Source of the DNA: an uncultured Collinsella sp.
Lineage (GTDB): Bacteria; Actinomycetota; Coriobacteriia; Coriobacteriales; Coriobacteriaceae
Direction: 5' to 3'
NCBI GenBank assembly: GCA_900545445.1
Contig: UQZH01000041.1
Location: forward strand, 1 to 19,138
Length of the DNA: 19,138 bases
In this document: piece after piece, positions 6,620 through 12,752 of the stretch
Position numbering within the stretch: the first letter of the stretch is position 1
Layout: every line of letters begins with the position of its first letter
Notes under the pieces: generated by a model
Seen by the model: the letters and a program-made list of their open reading frames with translations, nothing else
Database searches by the model: none
What the model was told of the DNA's origin: nothing
Made by a program: the position numbers and the translations under genes

Positions 6620-6667
6620 CGGAAAGCGCATCCCGGAATCTGCACTCAGAACGGGATGCACTTTCCG
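6620..6667. repeat. Palindrome between convergent genes, 16-bp arms
   Basis: CGGAAAGCGCATCCCG (6620-6635) and CGGGATGCACTTTCCG (6652-6667) pair at 15 of 16 positions, and TCTG/CAGA in the loop extends the fold. It sits in the 72-base gap between two convergent stop codons and could terminate both transcripts, though neither side has a T-run. Confidence 0.75.
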
Positions 6668-6673
6668 CAGTTG

Positions 6674-7033
6674 CTACAGCAGCGCCTCGGCCCAGGCCGC
6701 TTCCCTAAAGCCAGGAATCGCAAAATCATCGCCCACCAGCAGTGGGCGCTTAACCAGCATACCGTCGGTCGCCAGCAGCTCATAGCATTCCTGATCCGTC
6801 ATCCCCGCGTCCAGGCGCGCCTTCAGGCCAAGCTCTCGATACTTCATGCCCGACGAATTAAAGAAGCGTCGCACCGGCAGCCCCGAATGAGCAATCCAGG
6901 TCGCAAGTTCCTCAGCCGAAGGATTATCTGTAACAATATCGCGATCGACGTACTCAACCCCATGCTCGTCCAACCAGGCCTTGGCCTTTTTACACGTCGA
7001 GCATTTGGGATATTCAACAAACAGTACGGTCAT
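6674..7033 (-). CDS. Spx/ArsC-family thioredoxin-fold protein
   Basis: The 119-residue protein has the ArsC-like fold signature: an N-terminal strand TVLFVEYPKC, the redox pair CSTC (Cys11 and Cys14) before helix KKAKAWLDEHG, and the conserved LVKRPLLVGDD in the C-terminal half with the cis-proline. The family includes arsenate reductases and Spx/MgsR, which bind RNA polymerase; the CxxC and the sequence are closer to the YffB/Spx-like group than to a dedicated arsenate reductase, and no ars genes are near. Enzymatic or regulatory role is therefore open. The frame extends to 7096, but the ATG at 7033 has GGAGGA 4 bases upstream and fits the family start. Confidence 0.85.
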   Translation of the reverse strand: MTVLFVEYPKCSTCKKAKAWLDEHGVEYVDRDIVTDNPSAEELATWIAHSGLPVRRFFNSSGMKYRELGLKARLDAGMTDQECYELLATDGMLVKRPLLVGDDFAIPGFREAAWAEALL

Positions 7034-7125
7034 GAGAATCCTCCAAATATAGATCGGCCAATGCGAGCACGCGACAAACGTGGTGCATTCGCGCAATAGG
7101 GCAATTGTAGTCCATGCGCCACACG

Positions 7126-8178
7126 CTAAACGAACCGCACCCCAAAGCCTCGCTTAACAAACGGCAGCAACTCCATCGCCTCGGGCGCTATATGGCCTAC
7201 AACGTTCATGCGCTCGTCACCGGGAAGATCGACCCGCGCAATCTCAAGCTCGCCTTCGTAGCGCCCATAGCCGCTATTGCTCACAGCGATCGACCCCGTC
7301 TTTCGCGGCAGACCTGCACCGGCATCCGTCGGCACGGAATCTGGCTTAAGCGACGTACGCGACTCCTGAGACCTAAAAATAAGGGCGCTCGAGTCAGGCC
7401 GATCGTGATGGACTTGACCCAACAAATAGGAGTATCCGGGGTCGAGCTGGCACGGCATGTCAACATACCCCGCGGAAATCTGGGCAAACTGCGCCCAACC
7501 CGCTTCGGAAAGATCGGGGTCGCCGACCAAAACAATGTCGCAATCGGCGCCATGTGCGAGCTCAAGCATGTTGAGGGCAACCTTTGACGCGCGACCGCGT
7601 TGCGCCTCAACCGTCGGCAATCCCTCGAATACCGGCCCACGAACGTTGGCATCGCCCGGCACAAAAGCCATGATTTCAAAGCCGAGCGCCGCAAGACGAA
7701 GATTCGTCCGAGCAACATCTTCAAGAGCTAAACCGGTATAAGGCTTGGGGTAAAAATTGTGGCAGGCGGCGAAACGAGTCACGTCGGCGCCGGCTTCTCG
7801 CCACGATGCGATTTCATCAGGACTCACCGTCGATGCATTGACCACAATGCGAAATACACCGGACAGCTCCGCGACCCGCTGGGCACTAAAGCCGTAATCC
7901 AGGCGCAGGTATTCCAGTCCCAGATCGCGCAAATCCTCCATGCGTTCAAGGCCCAGCAAATCGCACGTGCGCGGCCCCACATCGGCAATGAGCGCAATAC
8001 CGCGAGCGGAAAGCAGCGACAGCACCTGGCGAACCTTATCGGCATATGCCGCTCCCCCATCCTCGGGAATATGCAGCGAGGTAAACGCATAGCGCGCACC
8101 CGCCGCGGCACCATGTTCAATCGTCCGCTCGATATCCTGCAGGGGACTGGAAAGATAGACAGAAATACCCGTTCTCAC
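7126..8178 (-). CDS. mupG: MupG-family 6-phospho-N-acetylmuramidase (DUF871)
   Basis: The 350-residue cytoplasmic protein starts MRTGISVYLSS and has the length and layout of S. aureus MupG (about 351 residues): a TIM-barrel of about 240 residues (LHIPEDGG, IADVGPRTCDLLG, LRLDYGFS, VNAST, CHNFYPKPYTGL, GDPDLSE) and a C-terminal beta-rich domain (SIAVSNSGYGRYEGELEIAR, GHIAPEAMEL). MupG hydrolyses MurNAc-6P-GlcNAc, produced by uptake through MurP, into MurNAc-6P and GlcNAc. The operon context (murR, murQ, murP) is the same as in S. aureus and supports this role over a generic DUF871 label. Translation starts at GTG (8176-8178) with AAAGGAG about 10 bases upstream. That ribosome site abuts a hairpin with a T-tract, so mupG expression may be attenuated relative to murP. 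Confidence 0.9.
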   Translation of the reverse strand: MRTGISVYLSSPLQDIERTIEHGAAAGARYAFTSLHIPEDGGAAYADKVRQVLSLLSARGIALIADVGPRTCDLLGLERMEDLRDLGLEYLRLDYGFSAQRVAELSGVFRIVVNASTVSPDEIASWREAGADVTRFAACHNFYPKPYTGLALEDVARTNLRLAALGFEIMAFVPGDANVRGPVFEGLPTVEAQRGRASKVALNMLELAHGADCDIVLVGDPDLSEAGWAQFAQISAGYVDMPCQLDPGYSYLLGQVHHDRPDSSALIFRSQESRTSLKPDSVPTDAGAGLPRKTGSIAVSNSGYGRYEGELEIARVDLPGDERMNVVGHIAPEAMELLPFVKRGFGVRFV

Positions 8179-8194
8179 GCTTCGATTCTCCTTT

Positions 8195-8228
8195 AAAAAA
8201 GGCCGGCGGAGCAGTTAGCCCCGCCGGC
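8195..8228 (-). terminator. Intra-operon hairpin and T-tract between murP and mupG
   Basis: Read on the minus strand, GCCGGCGG (8221-8228) pairs with CCGCCGGC (8202-8209) and is followed by TTTTTT. It has the full form of an intrinsic terminator, yet it lies inside the operon and ends only about 5 bases before the mupG Shine-Dalgarno sequence. It could lower mupG dosage or act as an attenuator. Confidence 0.85.
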
Positions 8229-8295
8229 ACAACCATAGCATCAAGAGATCTGCGGCACGTCATGACGCTCGAATGACATAGCGCGCAGCATCAGG

Positions 8296-9726
8296 CTACT
8301 CGCCAAAGAACTCGTTGATCTTCTGCTCGTCGACGCCAAAGAACCACGTCAGGACAAAGCCGGCGGCATAGGCAAGCAGCATAGCGGCAACGTAGCCGAG
8401 CTGCTGGCCGGGAACGACGATCAGCAGGCCAAACAGACCGGAAACGCCCTGAGAAACCGTGCCGATGTGAAGCAGCGCCGCGAGCGCGCCGCCAAATCCG
8501 GCACCCAGGCAGGCCGTCACAAACGGGCGGACAAGCGGCAGCGTAACGGCATACATCAGAGGCTCGCCCACGCCCAGGATACCAACGGGGATGGACTCGG
8601 CGACGTACTTCTTGAGCTTGGCGTTCTTGGTCTTAAAGTACAGCGCCAGACCGGCACCGACCTGACCGCCGCCAGCCATCATAAGGATGGGCAGCAGGTA
8701 GTTGATGCCCTTGGTAGCGCCGTCGGGATCGTTGAGCATAGCGTGGATCGGCGTAAGTGCCTGATGCAGGCCAACGGACACCAGCGGCAAGAAGCCTGCC
8801 GACAGGATATAGCCGCCCAGAACGCCCAGCTTCTCAAAGATAAAGGTGAGGACGCTAAAGATCGCGGTCGTCAGCCAAGCGCCAACCGGCTGGATGACAA
8901 GCATCAAAGCAAAGGCGCCGATGATGAGCACCAGCAGCGGGGACAGGAACGTATCGAGCGCGTTGGGCATGACCTTGCGAATCTGACGCTCCATCCAGGC
9001 GAAAAATGCGCCTGCGATGAGAGCTGCGATCATGCCGCCCGCGGCGGGATTGTACTGTGCATTGGTGAGCGGCAGCAGAATAGCGGTGCTGGGATCGGCG
9101 GCGCCAGGCGCGAGCAGAGGCATAGCACTGTTAGCGATGCACATCATGCCGGCAATACCGCCCAACGCAGCGGAGCCACCAAACTCGCGCGCCGCGTTAT
9201 AGCCCACCAAAATGGGCAGATAGGCAAAGAGGGCCCAGCCCATGGAGCGAATGCCCTGATACCACCACTCACCTGCAAGCGCACCGGCCGTCGAGACATT
9301 AATGACGTTGCAGATACCGTTGATAAGGCCAGCCGCAATAATGCCGGGAAGCAGGGCAACAAAGACATTGGAAATCTTCTTGAGGAAGGCCTGAACCGGC
9401 TTGGACTCGTACTTGGCCTTCTGCGCGGCCTTGTTTGTGGCCGCAGCGTCAACCACGCTCTCGTCAGCAACGCCTTTCGCAAGGCCGGTGAGCTTGGAGA
9501 ATTCCTCGAGCACCTTATTCACCTTGCCCGGACCCAGCACGATCTGCATCGTGTCGTCCTCGACCAGGCCCATTACGCCATCGAGTGCCTTAATACCCTC
9601 CGTGTCGACGTTGCCCGTATCTTTGACGGTCACGCGCAGACGCGTCATGCACGCCGCGTTTGCCAGCACGTTGTCTTTACCGCCCAAAAGGTCCAGCAGC
9701 TTTTGAGCCAGCTCTTTGTTCGTCAT
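8296..9726 (-). CDS. murP: PTS permease EIIBC, N-acetylmuramic acid type
   Basis: The 476-residue protein is a phosphotransferase permease of the glucose/glucoside superfamily in IIB-IIC order. The IIB domain covers about residues 1-80, with the phosphocysteine Cys26 in NAACMTRLRV. From about residue 100 a IIC domain of about ten membrane helices follows (LLPGIIAAGLINGICNVIN, LPILVGYNAAREFGGSAALG, SVGLHQALTPIHAMLND, PVGILGVGEPLMYAVTLPLV). It imports and phosphorylates an amino sugar at C6. No IIA domain is attached and none is in the window, as in E. coli MurP, so a soluble IIA from elsewhere must serve it. MurNAc or MurNAc-GlcNAc as substrate comes from the adjacent murQ, mupG and murR; the sequence alone would also allow sucrose or glucoside PTS. 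The ATG at 9726 has GGAGGAG 4 bases upstream. Confidence 0.9.
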   Translation of the reverse strand: MTNKELAQKLLDLLGGKDNVLANAACMTRLRVTVKDTGNVDTEGIKALDGVMGLVEDDTMQIVLGPGKVNKVLEEFSKLTGLAKGVADESVVDAAATNKAAQKAKYESKPVQAFLKKISNVFVALLPGIIAAGLINGICNVINVSTAGALAGEWWYQGIRSMGWALFAYLPILVGYNAAREFGGSAALGGIAGMMCIANSAMPLLAPGAADPSTAILLPLTNAQYNPAAGGMIAALIAGAFFAWMERQIRKVMPNALDTFLSPLLVLIIGAFALMLVIQPVGAWLTTAIFSVLTFIFEKLGVLGGYILSAGFLPLVSVGLHQALTPIHAMLNDPDGATKGINYLLPILMMAGGGQVGAGLALYFKTKNAKLKKYVAESIPVGILGVGEPLMYAVTLPLVRPFVTACLGAGFGGALAALLHIGTVSQGVSGLFGLLIVVPGQQLGYVAAMLLAYAAGFVLTWFFGVDEQKINEFFGE

Positions 9727-9783
9727 AACTCCTCCTTGTATTGGGTATCTCTTCTTGATGTCATATCTGCTCACGCCGTGCAC

Positions 9784-10707
9784 CTATTGGGCATCGGCAT
9801 TGCCCTTCTCATGGCCACTCACCGCAGCACGGACATGGCCGCGCGCCCGCTCAAGAGCCACCGCAGCCTGCTCGGCATCGCAGCCCAGCAGCACCGAGAC
9901 AATAGCGGTTTTAACGTGGCCGCCGGCATCTGCAAGTGCCCGAACAGCGCGCTCGCGTGTACAGCCGGTTGCTTCCATCACGATGTTCTGGCCGCGCACC
10001 ACCAGCTTTTCGTTCGTTTGCTGCACATCGACCATCAAGTTTTGGTACACCTTGCCAATCTTGACCATGGCACCGGTCGAAATCATATTGAGAATGAGCT
10101 TTTGGACCGTTCCCGCCTTGAGCCTCGTTGAGCCGGTAAGCACCTCGGGGCCGGGCACGGGCTCTATGGCAAGATCTGCGTCCTCCCCGATCCTCGACCC
10201 CTGGTTGCAGGCGATAGCAATGGTCCTGCACCCGGTTGCCTTGGCGTACGCGAGGCCGCCCACCACATAGGGGGTACGACCGCTCGCCGCCAAACCAACG
10301 ACGAGATCCTTGGAGGAGAGCCCATGTTCCCGCAGGTCACTCGCGCCAAGCTCCTCGCTATCCTCGGCACCTTCGACAGCCTTGATAAACGCCCTCTCGC
10401 CTCCGGCGATGAGTCCGACAATCAGATCGGGCGATACGCCAAACGTGGGTGGGCACTCCGACGCGTCGAGCACGCCCAAACGACCGCTCGTGCCCGCGCC
10501 CATATAAAAGACGCGTCCGCCGCGCTCGAGCGCCTCGGCAGCCCAGTCGATTGCCGTGGCAACCTGGGGCAACACTTTCGTGACCGATTGGACGGCGCGA
10601 AGATCCTCATCGTTCATCGTCGTGACGATTTGCAGCGATGTCATCGTGTCGAGGTCCATTGACTTTTGATTTCGCTGTTCTGTCGTGAATTTTGTTAAAT
10701 CGAGCAT
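9784..10707 (-). CDS. murQ: N-acetylmuramic acid 6-phosphate etherase
   Basis: The 307-residue cytoplasmic lyase cleaves the D-lactyl ether of MurNAc-6P to give GlcNAc-6P and D-lactate. It opens with TEQRNQKSMDLDTMTSLQIV, then the SIS sugar-isomerase domain with FYMGAGTSGRLGVLDASECP. The two catalytic glutamates of the family correspond to Glu84 (DASECPPTFGV) and Glu115 (VEGAEDSEELG). TGSTRLKAGTVQKLILNMIS and the C-terminal helical domain (EATGCTRERAVRALADAGG) complete the match, and length is normal. The ATG at 10707 has GAGGTGA upstream; this Shine-Dalgarno overlaps the murR stop 10 bases away, so the genes are coupled. The longer frame to 10920 is overlap with murR and is not used. Confidence 0.96.
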   Translation of the reverse strand: MLDLTKFTTEQRNQKSMDLDTMTSLQIVTTMNDEDLRAVQSVTKVLPQVATAIDWAAEALERGGRVFYMGAGTSGRLGVLDASECPPTFGVSPDLIVGLIAGGERAFIKAVEGAEDSEELGASDLREHGLSSKDLVVGLAASGRTPYVVGGLAYAKATGCRTIAIACNQGSRIGEDADLAIEPVPGPEVLTGSTRLKAGTVQKLILNMISTGAMVKIGKVYQNLMVDVQQTNEKLVVRGQNIVMEATGCTRERAVRALADAGGHVKTAIVSVLLGCDAEQAAVALERARGHVRAAVSGHEKGNADAQ

Positions 10708-10717
10708 TTTGTTCACC

Positions 10718-11569
10718 TCATCTTTCCTGTTTCTCGATGTAGTTTTGCTTGATGACATGCGTCGCCCGTTCGTAATCGCTCGCAACGTAAGCAGCGTAGA
10801 GGGCATCGACAACCATAAGCTGAGCCATACGCGAGGCCATGGCACCGCTGCGGACCAAGGGCTCGCTTGCAGCAACGCCGAGCACGGCATCGGCCATGGT
10901 GGCAAGCTTGGACGATCCATCTACTTTGGTCACGGCCACAACGGGACAGTTGTGGCGTTGGGCCTCGGCGGTGCAGTCCAGTACTTCTTGCGTTAAGCCC
11001 GAGTAGCTAAAAGCAATGCCGATATCGCCTTCGTGCATGTTCTTGGCGCACAAGAGTTGGTCGTGCCAGTCATCGTACAGATGGCATTCCTTGTCGACAC
11101 GCATGAGCTTTTGTGCCAGATCGTGTGCAACCAAGCGAGAAGCACCAATACCGAACAGATTGACCATGCGCGCCCGCTTAAGATAGGCTGCACATCGTTC
11201 CAAAACGGTGTAATCGAGTGTTCGCGCCGTCGCCTCGATCGTGCGCACGTTGCTTTTCATCACCTTCCCCACGATACGTTCGACGCTGTCATCCACGGAG
11301 ATGTCCTCGAGGGCAACGTCCTTTCTGTCGCCCAGGAGCGCAAGTTCGGCAATCAGTTCGCGCTGGAACTCCTTGTAGCCCGCAAAACCCAAGCGCTTGC
11401 AAAAGCGCAAAATGCTCGAGGGCGAGGAGAACGTGGCATCGGCAAGACCGCGGACGGACAGCCCGACCACCTCATGCGGATGAGCACTCACGTATGCGAT
11501 GACATTGCGCTCCGCCGGACTTGCGCTGAGCTCACGCTCGCGAAGCCTTAAAAGCAATCCGTTTGCCAT
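10718..11569 (-). CDS. murR: RpiR-family transcriptional regulator of MurNAc use
   Basis: The 283-residue protein has an N-terminal RpiR helix-turn-helix (about residues 1-77: ASPAERNVIAYVSAHP, SVRGLADATFSSPSSILRFCKRLG) and a C-terminal SIS phosphosugar-binding domain (about residues 115-250: NLFGIGASRLVAHDLAQKL, IAFSYSGLTQEVLDC, VVAVTKVDGSSKLATMAD). Such proteins sense a sugar phosphate, here presumably MurNAc-6P, and control their own operon. It is the first gene, 10 bases before murQ. I prefer the ATG at 11569, which has GGAGG 8 bases away, over a GTG three codons earlier that would overlap that site. Activator or repressor cannot be decided from sequence. Palindromes in the leader are candidate binding sites. 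Confidence 0.9.
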   Translation of the reverse strand: MANGLLLRLRERELSASPAERNVIAYVSAHPHEVVGLSVRGLADATFSSPSSILRFCKRLGFAGYKEFQRELIAELALLGDRKDVALEDISVDDSVERIVGKVMKSNVRTIEATARTLDYTVLERCAAYLKRARMVNLFGIGASRLVAHDLAQKLMRVDKECHLYDDWHDQLLCAKNMHEGDIGIAFSYSGLTQEVLDCTAEAQRHNCPVVAVTKVDGSSKLATMADAVLGVAASEPLVRSGAMASRMAQLMVVDALYAAYVASDYERATHVIKQNYIEKQER

Positions 11570-11603
11570 CTCAAACACCTCCGTTGAGAAGAATTAAAGA
11601 CCA

Positions 11604-11643
11604 ACGAACGATTCGTACCGGATATAAACAGCTTTTACGGTAC
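11604..11643. promoter_or_regulatory. Candidate operator region upstream of murR
   Basis: Two perfect inverted repeats lie 35-75 bases before the murR start: ACGAA-CGA-TTCGT (11604-11616) and GTACCG-N17-CGGTAC (11615-11620 and 11638-11643). The spacer of the second is AT-rich and contains possible minus-strand -10 sequence (TATATC). RpiR-family regulators bind palindromes in such positions. The exact site and promoter are inferred. Confidence 0.4.
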
Positions 11644-11788
11644 ATTGTGCCGCATCATGGCGCACAAAGGGCGGGCATTCTACCACTCGCCCCTCAAATC
11701 CGACCGCTCGGAAATACGCGCGACACAAAATGATTCATCAAGGTCGCATTATTCGTAACAGGGTTGTTAACAGCGTCTCGCGTGGGCG

Positions 11789-11804
11789 CCAATGGGACAG
11801 GTTA
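11789..11804 (+). repeat. Half-site resembling the repeat upstream of the recombinase
   Basis: CCAATGGGACAGGTTA resembles CCAAATAGGGACAGGTTT at 12601-12618 with two single-base gaps, in the same orientation. Together the two copies flank the recombinase gene. The shared exact core is GGGACAGGTT, short enough that chance cannot be excluded. Confidence 0.35.
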
Positions 11805-11805
11805 T

Positions 11806-11901
11806 GCGCTTATCCAAGCACACCGCCGCCGACGAGGCAAACAGCCCAACAAAGAAGAACTCTACGGTATGGGCGACACGACGGATGTTGGTGCCCATCC
11901 A
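11806..11901 (-). pseudogene. Possible VanZ-family remnant
   Basis: In one minus-strand frame the segment reads WMGTNIRRVAHTVEFFFVGL followed by FASSAAVCLDKR. This recalls the VanZ core, in which a (V)RKxAHFxEYxxLG motif leads into a membrane helix. There is no intact start, and nothing recognisable lies on either side; the similarity stops next to the repeat half-site at 11789-11804. It may be the stump of a gene broken by the recombinase element, but the match is short and made by eye. Confidence 0.3.
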
Positions 11902-11968
11902 CATGCAAACGGGGGCAAGCGGGTCGGGGTGGGCGACGGCAGCCGTTGAGCCCGCGTCCCCGGCACCC

Positions 11969-12574
11969 CTACTCCGTCTCGCGCATCCAGCGATCGAAGG
12001 TCCCCACGCACACACCTAAACGCTTTGCCGCCTGACTCCGGGTAATATTGCCCGCCTCATAGATATCGCGCACTCGTTCAAATTGCGGAGGGCACGGCTT
12101 GCGGGGTCGACCAAAACGCACGCCGCGCGCCCGCGCCGCCGCGATTCCCTCCGCCTGACGACGGTGGATGTTCTCTCGTTCCACCTGCGCCACATAGCTC
12201 AACAACTGTAAAACGATATCGGCGATCAGCGTGCTGGTCACATCCGATCCGCCGCAATCTCTCGCACGCGTATCGAGCAACGGCATGTCCAGCACAACGA
12301 TGGCCGCACCAATTTCCTTGGTTATACGACGCCATTCCTCGAGTATCTCGCTGTAGTTTCGGCCCAGTCGATCGATGGAAAGCACCACCAACACGTCGCC
12401 GGAAGCCAAGGCGTGAAGCAATTCCCGATACTGTGGGCGATCAAAGTCCTTACCGCTCGCACGGTCGGCAAAGACATTCGCCGGCTCCACGCCATAGGCG
12501 CTCAGCGCATCCAACTGGCGATTCAAATTTTGATCGCGCGAGCTCACTCGCGCATACCCATATACCGTTGCCAC
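11969..12574 (-). CDS. Serine recombinase (resolvase/invertase family)
   Basis: The 201-residue protein has the complete small serine recombinase layout: MATVYGYARVSSRDQNLNRQ with nucleophile Ser11, DRASGKDFDRPQY, the conserved LSIDRLGRN, the long E-helix (SYVAQVERENIHRRQAEGIA), the GVRFGRPRK hinge, and a C-terminal helix-turn-helix (ITRSQAAKRLGVCVGTFDRW). Such enzymes resolve cointegrates or invert DNA between two short sites. I chose the GTG at 12574, which gives the family N terminus; a TTG at 12604 would add ten residues without benefit. No transposase, phage or plasmid gene accompanies it. A perfect inverted repeat at 12594-12618 lies 20 bases upstream and could be its recombination site or operator. 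Confidence 0.93.
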   Translation of the reverse strand: MATVYGYARVSSRDQNLNRQLDALSAYGVEPANVFADRASGKDFDRPQYRELLHALASGDVLVVLSIDRLGRNYSEILEEWRRITKEIGAAIVVLDMPLLDTRARDCGGSDVTSTLIADIVLQLLSYVAQVERENIHRRQAEGIAAARARGVRFGRPRKPCPPQFERVRDIYEAGNITRSQAAKRLGVCVGTFDRWMRETE

Positions 12575-12593
12575 AACATCCCCGCTCTCTCGT

Positions 12594-12618
12594 AAACCTG
12601 CCAAATAGGGACAGGTTT
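12594..12618. repeat. Inverted repeat just upstream of the recombinase
   Basis: AAACCTG and CAGGTTT are perfect 7-base arms around 11 bases (CCAAATAGGGA), giving the ~25-base size of a serine-recombinase crossover subsite. It begins 20 bases before the recombinase start codon. A half-copy lies at 11789-11804. Confidence 0.55.
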
Positions 12619-12695
12619 GTTTTGGTAGGTCCTATCTCCCAAAAGCATATGAAGAAGCGGCCGAGCTCATAGCAGGGTAATCAAGAGACACGCAA

Positions 12696-12723
12696 AGAGG
12701 GCGGCCCCGAAAGACCGCCCTCT
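12696..12723 (-). terminator. Hairpin terminator of rnr
   Basis: AGAGGGCGG (12696-12704) pairs with CCGCCCTCT (12715-12723). On the minus strand the hairpin is followed by only TTT, so it is a weak intrinsic terminator. It begins 30 bases after the rnr stop. Confidence 0.65.
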
Positions 12724-12752
12724 ACGCTCTGCCGATACTCACTCCGTGCCGG

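Larger units (their letters stand above)
11644..11968. other. Intergenic region between the recombinase and murR
   Basis: No convincing complete gene is seen here. Short open frames exist on both strands but lack ribosome sites. The region holds a possible VanZ-like remnant (11806-11901) and a half-copy of the recombinase-adjacent repeat (11789-11804), both listed separately. Confidence 0.5.

Noticed and set aside
8467..10131. 554-residue open frame on the plus strand
   Set aside because: It is antisense to murP and murQ, with Gln/Arg/His-rich composition typical of a reversed GC-rich gene.
11730..12035. Short plus-strand frames between murR and the recombinase
   Set aside because: They have no Shine-Dalgarno sequence and no recognisable motif, and run into the antisense of the recombinase C terminus.
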